From positions 337,044 through 401,043 of the forward strand of contig NZ_RCZP01000003.1 in the NCBI RefSeq assembly GCF_006438825.1: DNA of 64,000 nucleotides, read 5' to 3'. This DNA is from Muricoccus nepalensis (GTDB taxonomy: Bacteria > Pseudomonadota > Alphaproteobacteria > Acetobacterales > Acetobacteraceae). Position numbers and translations under genes: made by a program. Below, one piece after another: positions 29,169 through 38,631 of the stretch. Below the pieces are notes generated by a model. The model was not told the DNA's origin, searched no databases, and was given only the letters and a program-made list of their open reading frames with translations. The number at the start of each line of letters is the position of its first letter. Within the stretch, counting starts at the first letter, position 1.

Positions 29169-30293
29169 TCAGATCCCCGCGCGGCGCCGCACCGGGCGGG
29201 CGGGCGCCGCCGGCGGGGCCGCGGCGAAGGCGGCGCGGAGCTGCTCGCCCACCTGGCGCTGCGCCTGCTTGGCCTTGGTCAGCACCGCGTCGGCCCCGAA
29301 GAACTCGTGGGTCACGCCGGGGTAGACGGTGCGGGTGACCTGGCCGCCGGAGGCGCGGATCTTCTCCTCCAGGCGGGCGCCGTCGGTCTGCAGCGGGTCG
29401 ATCTCCGCGTTCACGATGAACACGGGCGGCAGGCCCCGGAGGTCGGCCCGGCCGGCGAGGTCGAGGCGCGGGTCCTGCAGGTCCCGCGGCCCCGTCGTGT
29501 AGTTGGACACGAACCACTGGATGGCGGGCCGGCCGAGCGGCTTGGCGTTGGCGAACTGCTGGTAGGAGGCCGTCTCCAGGTCCACGCCGCCGACGGGGTA
29601 GATGGCGACCACGGCGCGGGGCGAGCCCATCCGGCGGTCGCGGGCGAAGATCGCGGTGTTGAGGGCGAGGTTGCCGCCCGCGCTCTCGCCGACGATGGCG
29701 ATGCGGTTGGGGTCGCCGTTGATGGCCGCCGCGTTCGTCACCACCCAGGCGTAGGCGAGGTTGGCGTCGTCATGGGCGGTCGGGAAGCGGAACTCGGGGC
29801 CCTGGCGGTAGTGGACGGACACGACGATCGCCTCGGCCTCGGCGCAGAGCGCGCGGGCGGAGGAGTCGTAGGTGTCGATGTCGGCGATGACCCAGCCGCC
29901 GCCGTGGAAGTAGAGGATGACGGGCAGCGGGCCGGCGCTGGCCGAGATGGGCCGGTAGATCCGGGCCGGGAGCCCGTTCGGCAGCGTGGTCAGCGTGATG
30001 TCGTTGTAGCTGTTGATCGGGCGCTGCGGGTTCGTGTTCTGCTGCTCGAGCGCGCGGGCGCGGACGGCGTCGGCCATGCTCGGCTGGCGGCGGGCGTCGG
30101 CGGCGCCGAGGGTCTCGATCGGCGCCGGGTTGAGGCGGGCGTAGCTCTCGAGGAGCGCGAGCATCTCGGGGTCCGCCCGGCCGCTCGGGTCGGCGTTCAT
30201 CGCCATCTGGCGGGCGGCGGGGGCGCAGGCGGCGGCGAGGCCGGCCAGGCCGAGGGGCAGCATCATCGCCCCGCGGCGCGAAAGGGTCGTCAT
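29169..30293 (-). CDS. Exported alpha/beta hydrolase, HSL-type esterase
   Basis: A 374-residue esterase of the hormone-sensitive-lipase group. The oxyanion motif HGGGW and the nucleophile motif GESAGGN are both present, and a late His in GVTHEFFG completes the triad with an upstream Asp. The N-terminus (MTTLSRRGAMMLPLGLAGLAAACAPA) is a twin-arginine-like signal, with Cys23 a possible lipid attachment site although the lipobox is weak. ATG 30293 has GGAGA seven bases upstream; the frame also opens one codon earlier with TTG. The substrate is unknown. Confidence 0.85.
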   Translation of the reverse strand: MTTLSRRGAMMLPLGLAGLAAACAPAARQMAMNADPSGRADPEMLALLESYARLNPAPIETLGAADARRQPSMADAVRARALEQQNTNPQRPINSYNDITLTTLPNGLPARIYRPISASAGPLPVILYFHGGGWVIADIDTYDSSARALCAEAEAIVVSVHYRQGPEFRFPTAHDDANLAYAWVVTNAAAINGDPNRIAIVGESAGGNLALNTAIFARDRRMGSPRAVVAIYPVGGVDLETASYQQFANAKPLGRPAIQWFVSNYTTGPRDLQDPRLDLAGRADLRGLPPVFIVNAEIDPLQTDGARLEEKIRASGGQVTRTVYPGVTHEFFGADAVLTKAKQAQRQVGEQLRAAFAAAPPAAPARPVRRRAGI

Positions 30294-30338
30294 CAACGGT
30301 TCTCCAAGGGCCCGGATCGGGCGCTGCCGTCGAGAACG

Positions 30339-31226
30339 TCAGCCCTCCGGACCGGTTGCCGTCCCGGAATGGGAGAGGAACTCCGCGATGACGGCGGTCT
30401 GGGCGTGGTCCATCAGCGCCGGGGCGTGGCCGCAGCCGGCGACGTTGACGAGCAGCGTCTTCGGGCGCGCGGCCATGCGGGCGGCCGTGGCCTCGTCCAG
30501 AAGGTCGCTCTCGGCGCCGCGCAGGACGAGGATGGGGGGCGTGAGCGCCTCCCAGACCGGCCAGAGGTCGATGTCGGCGGCGGGGGCCCCGCGGGTCGGC
30601 GCGGCGATGGCGGGGTCGTAGTGCATCGCCACGCGGCCGGCCGGGGTGCGGCGCGCGCTCGTCTCCGCCAAGTGGCGCCAAGCGGCGTCGGGCAGGCGGC
30701 CGAAGGGGGCGTGGACGCGGCGGAGATGGCTCTCGACCTCCTCCACGCTGCCGAAGTCCTGGCTGAGGGCGAGGTAGTCGGCGATCCGCTGGAGGGCGGC
30801 GGCGGGGATGAAGGGACCGATGTCGTTCAGCACGAGGCGGCGCGGCGTCGTGCCCGGCAGGGCGGCCAGCGCCATGCCGATCAGCCCGCCCATGGAGGTG
30901 CCGACCCAGTCGTAGGGGCGGCCCAGCGCGTCGAGGAACTGCTGGAAGGCGGCGGCGTAGGTCGGCACGGCGTAGAGCGAGCCGTCCGGCAGCCAGTCGC
31001 TGTTGCCGCGGCCGAAGACGTCGGGGCAGATGACGCGGCGGCCGCGCTGAGCGAGGCGCGTCGCCAGCACGTCGAAGTCGCGGCCGGTGCGGGTCAGGCC
31101 GTGGACGCAGACGACGGGGTCGCCGTCCTCCGGCCCCCATTCGACCCAGCGGAGCGTGGGCTCGAGCGGGCCGAGGCGGGTGCGGAAGGCGCCGGGGCGC
31201 GGCGTCGGGCGGGGGCTCGCGGACAT
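30339..31226 (-). CDS. Alpha/beta fold hydrolase
   Basis: A 295-residue cytoplasmic hydrolase with VVCVHGLTRTGRDFD (oxyanion HG), the nucleophile elbow GTSMGGLIG and a C-terminal histidine in GCGHAPALM. No signal peptide is present. It begins ten bases after the CoA-transferase gene ends, so the two are probably cotranscribed with malonyl-CoA decarboxylase. It could be a thioesterase or ester hydrolase serving that pathway; that is inference from position only. Confidence 0.83.
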   Translation of the reverse strand: MSASPRPTPRPGAFRTRLGPLEPTLRWVEWGPEDGDPVVCVHGLTRTGRDFDVLATRLAQRGRRVICPDVFGRGNSDWLPDGSLYAVPTYAAAFQQFLDALGRPYDWVGTSMGGLIGMALAALPGTTPRRLVLNDIGPFIPAAALQRIADYLALSQDFGSVEEVESHLRRVHAPFGRLPDAAWRHLAETSARRTPAGRVAMHYDPAIAAPTRGAPAADIDLWPVWEALTPPILVLRGAESDLLDEATAARMAARPKTLLVNVAGCGHAPALMDHAQTAVIAEFLSHSGTATGPEG

Positions 31227-31236
31227 CCGGGCGGCC

Positions 31237-32445
31237 TCAGGCCGCGCCGTCGGCGCGCAGCTTTGCGATCGCCTCGGGATCGAGGCCGAGGCCCGCCAGG
31301 ACCTCCTCCGTGTGCTGGCCGAGCACCGGGGCGGCGCTGCGGTAGCTGGGCGGCGTCGCCGAGAGGCGGACGGGATTGGCGATGACCTGCACGCGCTCGC
31401 CGCTCGCGTGGTCCATCTCGACGACGACCTCGCGCGCCTTCACGTGGGGGTCCTCGAAGACGTCCTTCAGCGTGTTGATCGGGCCGCAGCCGATCTTCGC
31501 GGCCTCGAGCACCTCCACCCACTCCTTCGTCCCGCGCGTGCGCATGACGGGGGTGAGGGTGTCGGTGACGAGCTGGCGGTTGGCGACGCGGGCGGCGTTG
31601 GTGGCGAAGCGCGGGTCGGCGAGCAGCGCCTCCTGCCCGACCAACTTGCAGAAGCGCTCGAAGGTCGGGTCGTTGCCGACGGAGAGGACGATGTAGCCGT
31701 CCTTCGAGGGGAAGACCTGGTAGGGCACGATGTTCGGGTGCTGGTTGCCGAGGCGCGGCGGGTTCTCGCCGGTGGCGAGGTAGTTCATGCCCTGGTTCGC
31801 CAGCCAGGCGACGTGGGTGTCGAGCATGCCGATGTCGATCCGCTGCCCCTGCCCCGTCGCGTGGCGGTGGTTCACCGCGGCGAGCACGCCGATGCATCCG
31901 TAGAGGCCGGCGAAGAGGTCGGCGACGGGCACGCCGACCTTCTGCGGCTCGCCCTCGATCTCGCCGGTGAGCGACATGACGCCGCCCATGGCCTGGATGA
32001 GCGCGTCGTAGCCCGGGCGGGGCGCGTAGGGGCCGGTCTGCCCGAAGCCGGTGATGGAGCAGTAGATGAGGCGGGGGTAGCGATCCTTCAGGTCGTCCCA
32101 GCCGAGGCCGTACTTGGCGAGGGCGCCGACCTTGAAGTTCTCGACGAGGATGTCGCACTCGGCGAGCAGCTTGTGCACGATCGCCTGGCCCTCGGGCTTC
32201 GCGATGTCGAGGGTGACGGACTTCTTGTTGCGGTTCACGCCGACGAAATACGCGCTCTCCTGCGTGCGGGGCACGTAGGGGGGCGCGAAGCCGCGGGTGT
32301 CGTCGCCCGCGCCGGGGCGCTCGATCTTGACGATCTCGGCACCGAGGTCGCCGAGCATCTGGGTGCAGGTGGGACCGGCGAGGACGCGGGTGAGGTCAAG
32401 CACCTTCAGCCCGGCAAGGGCGCCGGGCGGGAACGCGGCGGGCAC
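31237..32445 (-). CDS. CaiB/BaiF family (class III) CoA-transferase
   Basis: A 402-residue family III CoA-transferase. The catalytic aspartate is Asp209 in IDIGMLDTH, and the N-terminal LKVLDLTRVLAGPTCTQMLGDLGAEIVKIE is diagnostic. It moves CoA between carboxylic acids. The GTG start lies two bases after the malonyl-CoA decarboxylase stop. That suggests it makes malonyl-CoA from malonate, or recycles CoA from the acetyl-CoA product, but the acid pair cannot be read from sequence. Confidence 0.9.
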   Translation of the reverse strand: MPAAFPPGALAGLKVLDLTRVLAGPTCTQMLGDLGAEIVKIERPGAGDDTRGFAPPYVPRTQESAYFVGVNRNKKSVTLDIAKPEGQAIVHKLLAECDILVENFKVGALAKYGLGWDDLKDRYPRLIYCSITGFGQTGPYAPRPGYDALIQAMGGVMSLTGEIEGEPQKVGVPVADLFAGLYGCIGVLAAVNHRHATGQGQRIDIGMLDTHVAWLANQGMNYLATGENPPRLGNQHPNIVPYQVFPSKDGYIVLSVGNDPTFERFCKLVGQEALLADPRFATNAARVANRQLVTDTLTPVMRTRGTKEWVEVLEAAKIGCGPINTLKDVFEDPHVKAREVVVEMDHASGERVQVIANPVRLSATPPSYRSAAPVLGQHTEEVLAGLGLDPEAIAKLRADGAA

Positions 32446-32447
32446 GC

Positions 32448-33872
32448 TCAGGAGGCCTTGGCGGGGCGGGGCTTGTCCTTGCGGACGGGCAGCGCCTTGC
32501 TGGGCGCGAGCAGCGCGTCCACCGCGCCGGAGCGCACGACGGTGCCGCCGCGGGCGAAGGCCTCGTGGTTCCGCTCGATCTCGTCGCGCTCGTAGAGGTA
32601 GTTGACCATCAGTCCGTGCGATTCCTGCATGCCGCGGGGCGCGGTGTTGCCCAGCCAGTTGATCCGTTCGAGGCGCGCGCCGTTGCCGAGGTGGAAGCGG
32701 GCGACCGGGTCCATCCGCCCGCCGGGGTCGGTGAGGTACTCGGCGCCGAGACGGAGCAGGGGCGCGCGCAGCCCCTCCGCCCGCGCGGGGTCGCGCCACC
32801 ACTCGGGCTCGGAGAGCGGCAGGGCCAGCTCGGCCTCCGGCCCGCCCTCGGCGATGCGCTTCTCCAGCCAGCGGCGGAAGCCGGGGATGGGGGAGAGGGT
32901 GGAGAAGCGGATGAGCTGCGGCAGCTCGGCCTTGAGGTCCTCCACCACCTGCTTGATGAGGAAGTTGCCGAAGGAGATGCCGCGCAGCCCCTCCTGGCAG
33001 TTCGAGATGGAGTAGAAGATGGCGGTGTCGGCGGCGGCCGCCCGGGCCTCGGCGCCGGCCTCGCCCTCGGCGTCGAGCAGCGGCTGGACGGAGGCGGCCA
33101 GGCCCTGCACGAGCGCGACCTCGACGAAGATCAGCGGCTCGTCCGGGAGCGAGGGGTGGAAGAAGCCGTAGCAGCGGCGGTCGGCGGCGAGGCGGCGGCG
33201 GAGGTCGTGCCAGCCGTCGATCTCGTGCACGGCCTCGTAGCGGATGATCTTCTCGAGCACGGCGGCCGGCGTCTGCCAGTCGATGCGGCGGAGCTGGAGG
33301 AAGCCGCGGTTGAACCAGGACACGAAGAGGTGGTGGAGGTCGGATTCAAGGGGCTTGAGCGCCGGCTCCGCCCGCATCTCCTGCAGGAGCTGGCGCCGCA
33401 GCTCCACCAGCGCCGCGGTGCCGCCCGGGGACATGTTCATCCGCCGCAGCAGCTCCTGGCGCGGCGGCTCGGCGCAGCGGGAGAGGTGGGCGGCCTTCTC
33501 GGGCGTGGGGTCGGAGAGATAGGCGAGCGCCGCCTCGCGCAGCGATTCGGGCTTCGGGCCGAAGCTGGTGGCCATGAAGAGGTGGAAGGCCGCGCGGTCG
33601 GCGGGGGCGAGGTCGCGCAGCGCGCCCATGACCTCGCGCGCGACGGCGGCGCCGGAGGCCTCGCCGCGCTCGGTCAGCAGGGCCTCGGCGAGGCTTTTGG
33701 CGCGGTCGAGCGGGGGGGTGGAATCGCCGGGAACGGAGGCGAAGAGGCGCCCGCGGTCGGCGATGGAGGACCAGAGTCGCTCGATCCAGGACCGGGCGGC
33801 GGCGGGGGCGGCCTCGGGCCGGGCGTCCTGCTCGGATGCCTCGCGCTCGACGGTCGTCACGGCCTCTGACAT
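32448..33872 (-). CDS. Malonyl-CoA decarboxylase
   Basis: A 474-residue enzyme converting malonyl-CoA to acetyl-CoA and CO2. It has the all-helical N-terminal domain and the acetyltransferase-like catalytic domain with FHPSLPDEPLIFVEVALVQG, ISNCQEGLRGISFGNFLIKQVV and RFHLGNGARLERINWLGN. The start ATG at 33872 has an excellent GGAGGGA site. A C-terminal Lys-rich tail is present. It leads a short operon (decarboxylase, CoA-transferase, hydrolase) and diverges from the aldehyde dehydrogenase; the 287 bases between hold no other feature I can support. Confidence 0.93.
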   Translation of the reverse strand: MSEAVTTVEREASEQDARPEAAPAAARSWIERLWSSIADRGRLFASVPGDSTPPLDRAKSLAEALLTERGEASGAAVAREVMGALRDLAPADRAAFHLFMATSFGPKPESLREAALAYLSDPTPEKAAHLSRCAEPPRQELLRRMNMSPGGTAALVELRRQLLQEMRAEPALKPLESDLHHLFVSWFNRGFLQLRRIDWQTPAAVLEKIIRYEAVHEIDGWHDLRRRLAADRRCYGFFHPSLPDEPLIFVEVALVQGLAASVQPLLDAEGEAGAEARAAAADTAIFYSISNCQEGLRGISFGNFLIKQVVEDLKAELPQLIRFSTLSPIPGFRRWLEKRIAEGGPEAELALPLSEPEWWRDPARAEGLRAPLLRLGAEYLTDPGGRMDPVARFHLGNGARLERINWLGNTAPRGMQESHGLMVNYLYERDEIERNHEAFARGGTVVRSGAVDALLAPSKALPVRKDKPRPAKAS

Positions 33873-34159
33873 GCAATCCCTCCGGATCGGGCGGCCTTCA
33901 GCCCCGCGCCGGGGGCGCCGGCGCGGCGCCATTCGCCGGGGCTGGCAGATTGGCCCCGCCCGCCCCGCCGGGCAAGGCACGGTTCCGCCAGTGGCGGCCC
34001 GCTTGCGGCCGGGGGCCGGCGGGGGCACCCTCGCCGCCCGCCGGCGCTCGCCGCCAGGCCCGGGTGGCCTTGCGAAGGGCCGCCGCGCCGGGCCGCCGTG
34101 CCGGGCCGCCCCGATGGGCCGCCCCGTCCGATGCGCCCCACCCGTTGCTGGAGGAAACC

Positions 34160-35671
34160 ATGCTCGACCGCCCCCACCCCACGCCCGAGGCCCCGACCAC
34201 CGACCCCTTCGCCCTCGCCAAGGCGCTGTCCGGGGTGCACCTGATCGGCGGGCGCTACGTCCCGGCGCGCTCCGGCAAGACCTTCTCGGTCGTGAACCCC
34301 GCGACCGGCCAGGAGGTGGCGCGCGCCGCCGACGGCGACGCCGCCGACGTGGACGCGGCGGTGGAGGACGCGGCGCGGGCGCAGAAGGAGTGGGCGCGCA
34401 TGCCCGCCCGCAAGCGCGGCGCGCTCGTCGCCCAGTGCGCGGCGCTGATGCGCACCCATGTCGAGGAGCTCGGCCGGCTGATTGCGCTCGAGACCGGCAA
34501 GGCGCTGCGCACCGAGAGCCGGGTGGAGGCGAACACGGTTGCCGACATCCTCGAGTTCTTCGGCGGCCTCGGCGGCGAGCTGAAGGGCGAGACCGTGCCC
34601 TTCGCGCCCGACGTGCTGTCGGTGACGGTGCGCGAGCCGCTCGGGGTGGTCGGCGCCATCATCCCCTGGAACGTGCCGATGCTGCTGATGGCGCTGAAGG
34701 TCGCGCCCGCGCTGGTGGCCGGCAACACCGTGGTGGTGAAGAGCGCGGAGGAGGCGCCGCTCGCGGTGCTGCGCATCTGCGAGCTGATGAACCGCGTGCT
34801 GCCGGCGGGCGTGTTCAACATGGTCTCGGGCTTCGGCCCGGAATGCGGCGCGCCGCTGGTGGCCCACTCGAAGGTTCGGAAGGTGACCTTCACGGGCTCG
34901 GTCGAGACCGGGAAGATCGTCTCCAAGGCGGCCGCGGAGAAGCTCATCCCGGTGACGCTGGAGCTCGGCGGCAAGTCGCCGATGATCGTCTTCGCCGACT
35001 GCGACTTCGAGAAGACGCTGGCCGGCGCCATCACCTCGATGCGCTTCACGCGCCAGGGGCAGAGCTGCACGGCGGCCAGCCGCATCTACGTGGAGCGGCC
35101 GATCTTCCAGCGCTTCGTGGACGCCATGGCCGAGAAGGTCGACGCCATGGTGATGGGCGATCCGCTCGACGAGAAGACGGACATCGGCACCATCATCTCC
35201 GAGGGGCAGTTCGAGAAGGTGAAGTCCTTCATCGACGAGGGCGTGGCGACCAAGGGCGCGAACGGGCGGGCCTGCTCCGCCATGCCCTCCGACCCCGCGC
35301 TTAAGAAGGGGCTCTTCATCCAGCCCTACATCTTCACGGGGCTGGACAAGGACAGCCGCCTGGTGCGCGAGGAGATCTTCGGCCCCGTCACCTGCGTCAT
35401 GCCCTTCGACGACCCCGAGGCGGTGCTGGCCGAGGCGAACGACAGCGAGTACGGGCTGGCGGCGAGCCTTTGGACGAACAACCTCAAGGTCGGGCTGAAC
35501 CTCGCGCACCGGCTGGAGGCGGGGCTGGTGCAGATCAACCAGAACCTCGTCGTGCAGGCGAACCTGTCCTATGGCGGCGTGAAGTCCTCGGGCCTCGGCA
35601 AGGAGGCCTCGCTGGAGGCGATGCTGGAGCACTTCACCCACAAGAAGACCATCATGGTGAACATGGGCTGA
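34160..35671 (+). CDS. NAD(P)-dependent aldehyde dehydrogenase
   Basis: A 503-residue ALDH-superfamily enzyme. Active-site residues are Asn171 (IIPWNVP), Glu268 (LELGGKSP) and Cys303 (GQSCTAASR), all as expected. The start has a strong GGAGG six bases upstream. The 20-residue N-terminal leader is Pro/Thr-rich. Divergent from malonyl-CoA decarboxylase, it might act on malonate semialdehyde or a related aldehyde. It lacks features of the CoA-acylating (MmsA) subgroup, so a generic aldehyde is as likely. Confidence 0.9.
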   Translation: MLDRPHPTPEAPTTDPFALAKALSGVHLIGGRYVPARSGKTFSVVNPATGQEVARAADGDAADVDAAVEDAARAQKEWARMPARKRGALVAQCAALMRTHVEELGRLIALETGKALRTESRVEANTVADILEFFGGLGGELKGETVPFAPDVLSVTVREPLGVVGAIIPWNVPMLLMALKVAPALVAGNTVVVKSAEEAPLAVLRICELMNRVLPAGVFNMVSGFGPECGAPLVAHSKVRKVTFTGSVETGKIVSKAAAEKLIPVTLELGGKSPMIVFADCDFEKTLAGAITSMRFTRQGQSCTAASRIYVERPIFQRFVDAMAEKVDAMVMGDPLDEKTDIGTIISEGQFEKVKSFIDEGVATKGANGRACSAMPSDPALKKGLFIQPYIFTGLDKDSRLVREEIFGPVTCVMPFDDPEAVLAEANDSEYGLAASLWTNNLKVGLNLAHRLEAGLVQINQNLVVQANLSYGGVKSSGLGKEASLEAMLEHFTHKKTIMVNMG

Positions 35672-35684
35672 GGTCGCCCGGCCC

Positions 35685-36854
35685 TCAGTCGATCCGCCTC
35701 AGGGGCCGCGCGAGCAACACGAGCGCGGCGCCGGCGGCGAGCAGCGGCAGCGCGGCCAGGGACCAGTCGGCCCGGGCCGCGGCCGCGATGGCCAGCGGCG
35801 CCAGCACCGAGCCGATGTTGTTGCACTGGACGAGCAGCCCGAGCGCCGGTCCGGTGAGCGAGGCGTCGGGCACCGAGCGCGGCGCGAGGGCGAAGAGGGA
35901 GGCGGGCACCACGCCCCCGATCCCCGAGGCGAGCAGCGCGGCCGCAAGGGTGAGCGGCAGGGAGAAGGGCAGCGCGAAGGCCCCGGCCGAGAGGACCGCC
36001 ATGGCGGTGCCGGCGGCCAGGGCAAGGCGCGCCGGGTGCCGCCCGGCCCGCATCAGCCAACCCGCGGCGAGGTTCCCGGCGATGTTGACCACCGCTGCCG
36101 CGGCGCCCGCGACGCCCGCGAGCGAGAGCGGCAGGCCGAATCCGGCGACCAGGCGCGCGGGCAGGAAGCTCGCGATGCCGAAGTAGATCGCGGAGTAGCA
36201 GGCGAAGGCGAGGGCGACGAAGACGGGCAGGCGCGCGCGCCCGAGGGCGGCGAGCGGCCCGGCCATCCCGCCTCGGGCCGGGACGGGGCGCCCGGCCCCC
36301 TGCGGCAGGCGGGCGGCGAGGAGGAGGGCCGCGCCCCAGGGCAGGAGGGCGGAGAGGCCCCAGGCGGCGCGCCAGCCGAAGCCCTCCACCAAGGGCGCGG
36401 CCAGCAGGCCGAGCGCGACGCCGGTCGGCATGAAGGCGCTCCAGAGCGTCATCGCCAGCGCGCGGTCCCCGGGCGCGGCGCGGGCGGCGACGAGGGTGGG
36501 GGCGGAGACGATGATGGCGAGGAAGGCCGCGCCCTCCGCCGCGCGGGCGGCGTAGAGGGCGCCGATGCCCGGCGCCGCGGCGGCGGCGAGCCCCGCGGCG
36601 CCGAGCGCCCAGAGCCCCGCCAGCAGCACCTGCCGCACCCCGGCCCGCGCCGCGAGCAGCCCCGCCGGCAGCCCGGCCGCGGCGGCGACCAGCGCGAAGA
36701 CCGAGATCAGCCCGGCCGCGCCGGAGAGGCCGATGCCGAGGTCCCCCCCGATCGCGAGCAGCGAGGGCGCGACCTTGCCGAACTGCACCGCGCCCGCGAC
36801 CCCGGCCGCGACGAGCGCGCCGATCTCGGGCCAGCGCGTCGCCCCCTCACCCAT
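35685..36854 (-). CDS. MFS transporter, last gene of the Rieske/GS operon
   Basis: A 389-residue, roughly 12-span major facilitator of the CynX/NimT-like type (MGEGATRWPEIGALVAAGVAGAVQFGKVAPSL; GLPAGLLAARAGVRQVLLAG between spans 2 and 3). Its start overlaps the end of the upstream ABC permease gene by eight bases, so it belongs to the same operon. It could export an end product or offer a second route for substrate. The end faces the aldehyde dehydrogenase with 13 bases between. Confidence 0.85.
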   Translation of the reverse strand: MGEGATRWPEIGALVAAGVAGAVQFGKVAPSLLAIGGDLGIGLSGAAGLISVFALVAAAAGLPAGLLAARAGVRQVLLAGLWALGAAGLAAAAAPGIGALYAARAAEGAAFLAIIVSAPTLVAARAAPGDRALAMTLWSAFMPTGVALGLLAAPLVEGFGWRAAWGLSALLPWGAALLLAARLPQGAGRPVPARGGMAGPLAALGRARLPVFVALAFACYSAIYFGIASFLPARLVAGFGLPLSLAGVAGAAAAVVNIAGNLAAGWLMRAGRHPARLALAAGTAMAVLSAGAFALPFSLPLTLAAALLASGIGGVVPASLFALAPRSVPDASLTGPALGLLVQCNNIGSVLAPLAIAAAARADWSLAALPLLAAGAALVLLARPLRRID

Positions 36855-37638
36855 CGCGCCCCGTCGCGAAGTACCAGGCGATGGAGCGGCGCTCGACCCA
36901 CAGGAAGCCGCGGTTCAGCGCGTAGCCGAGGAAGGCGAGGACGAGGACGGCGGCGTACATCTCCTCCGCCCGCCCCGCGAACTGCATCAGCACGAGGTAG
37001 TGGCCCACCCCCTGCTCGCCCGCGATCATCTCGGCAACGACGGTGGTGACGAGGGCGAGCGCGAGGGCGACGCGCAGCCCGGCCATGACGTAGGGCAGGA
37101 TGGCCGGCAGCGTGACCCGGAACAGGCGCCGCCAGGCGGGCACGCCGAAGGTGCGGGCCATGGCGAGCTGGTCCGCCTCCACCGCGCGCAGGCCCTGGGC
37201 GGTGTTGGTCAACAGCGGGAAGAAGGCCGTGACGGCGGCGACCGTGATCTTCATGCCGTTGTCGAGGCCGAGGAAGAGCACGAGCGGCGGGATGACGGCC
37301 GGGATCGGGATGGGGCGGATCAGCTCCACCGTCGGGCCGAGGACGCGCTGCGCGAGCGTGCTGGCGCCGAAGAGCAGCCCGGCCGCGATGCCCGCGAGCG
37401 TGCCCGCCGCCAGCCCCGCGAACATCCGGGCCAGCGTCGAGCCGACGAGCATCGGGATCTCGCCCGAGAGGGTGTCGCGCACCAGCGCCGCCACCACGCG
37501 CGACAGCGGCGGCCAGTTCGGGCTGTCGACCATGCCGGTCCGGGCCGAGACCTCCCAGAGGAGGAACAGGGCGAGGACCAGCCAGACGCCGGAGGTCGGG
37601 CGGAACCCCTTCGTGGCCGCGAGGGCGCCGCCGGCCAA
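36847..37638 (-). CDS. NitT/TauT-type ABC transporter permease (second permease)
   Basis: A 263-residue permease of the SsuC/TauC family with about six spans. The cytoplasmic EAA-type loop is visible (ARTFGVPAWRRLFRVTLPAILPYVMAGLRVAL). The start is TTG at 37638, one base after the receptor gene stop, preceded by GAAGG. It differs clearly from the other permease of the cluster (38632-39399), so the two may form a heterodimer or serve different receptors. Confidence 0.88.
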   Translation of the reverse strand: MAGGALAATKGFRPTSGVWLVLALFLLWEVSARTGMVDSPNWPPLSRVVAALVRDTLSGEIPMLVGSTLARMFAGLAAGTLAGIAAGLLFGASTLAQRVLGPTVELIRPIPIPAVIPPLVLFLGLDNGMKITVAAVTAFFPLLTNTAQGLRAVEADQLAMARTFGVPAWRRLFRVTLPAILPYVMAGLRVALALALVTTVVAEMIAGEQGVGHYLVLMQFAGRAEEMYAAVLVLAFLGYALNRGFLWVERRSIAWYFATGRDG

Positions 37639-37639
37639 G

Positions 37640-38617
37640 TCAGGCCTTCGCCGTGCGGAAGATGAGGTCCGCCGGCGCGGGGTAGCGGCCGCCGAGGCCG
37701 AACTTCGTCATCGTCGCGATCAGCTCCGCGATCTCGGCGGTGGTGACCTCCTTGGGGTAGGCGGTGAAGGCGACCTTCTGCAGGCGCTCGAGCGGCACGC
37801 GGGTGAAGTTGGCGACGAGCTGCAGGAGCTCCGGCTTGCCGGCGGCGGCGTTCACCCAGTCCGTGCCCTTGTGCAGCGCGCGGACGAAGCGGTCGAAGAC
37901 CTCGCCGTTCTTGTCCAGGTCCTCCTTCATGGCGACGTACTGCGCGATGGAGGAGGAGGGCGCGGTCTCCTGGATGATCCAGCCGATGCGCTCGAGCTTG
38001 TCGCCCTGGGCCTCCATGGCGGAGGTGACGAAGGGCTCGCTGAAGAGCGCCGCGTCGATCTGGCCGCCGACCAGCGCGTCGGCCATCTGCGGGAAGGGCA
38101 CCTCCACGGTGGTGACGCGCTTCCAATCGCCGCCGGTCTTGTCGATCCAGGCCATGCCGCGCAGCCAGACGATGTTGTTGCGCGTGTTGGACGCGACGCG
38201 CTTGCCCTCAAGCCCCTTGCCGCTGGTGATGCCCGAGCCCTTGCGGACGACGATCGCCATGGTGTCCGGCGGCTGGGCCAACGAGCGCGCGGCCCCCGAG
38301 ATGAAGCGGAAGTCGAGGCCTTCCCGCACGCCGAGAAGGGCGGAGACCGTGTTGGAGAAGGTGACGCGGTACTGGCCCGCGACGAGGCCCGGCAGGCCCG
38401 TCGCGCCGCCGGCGGTGGAGGAGGTGTCGACCTCGATGCCCTCGGCCGCGAAGTAGTTCTGCGCGATGGCCGCGTGGAGCGGCGCGACGTCGAGCACGGG
38501 GATGACGCTGACGCGCAGCTTCGTCAGCGCCTGGGCGCGGAGCGCCGGGGCGGCGAGCGGCGCGGCGAGGGCGCCCAGGGACGCCGCGACCGCGGCGCGG
38601 CGGGTGAGGTCGGTCAT
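37640..38617 (-). CDS. NitT/TauT-type ABC transporter substrate-binding protein
   Basis: A 325-residue periplasmic receptor of the NMT1/SsuA-like family. A signal peptide (MTDLTRRAAVAASLGALAAPLAAPALRAQA, cleavage at about residue 29) precedes LRVSVIPVLDVAPLHAAIAQNYFAAEGIEVD, the usual first lobe. Family ligands include sulfonates, taurine, nitrate, thiamine precursors and aromatic acids. The linked Rieske oxygenase makes an aromatic or N-heterocyclic ligand attractive, but this is inference. Confidence 0.88.
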   Translation of the reverse strand: MTDLTRRAAVAASLGALAAPLAAPALRAQALTKLRVSVIPVLDVAPLHAAIAQNYFAAEGIEVDTSSTAGGATGLPGLVAGQYRVTFSNTVSALLGVREGLDFRFISGAARSLAQPPDTMAIVVRKGSGITSGKGLEGKRVASNTRNNIVWLRGMAWIDKTGGDWKRVTTVEVPFPQMADALVGGQIDAALFSEPFVTSAMEAQGDKLERIGWIIQETAPSSSIAQYVAMKEDLDKNGEVFDRFVRALHKGTDWVNAAAGKPELLQLVANFTRVPLERLQKVAFTAYPKEVTTAEIAELIATMTKFGLGGRYPAPADLIFRTAKA

Positions 38618-38631
38618 TCTCTCGGGTCTCC

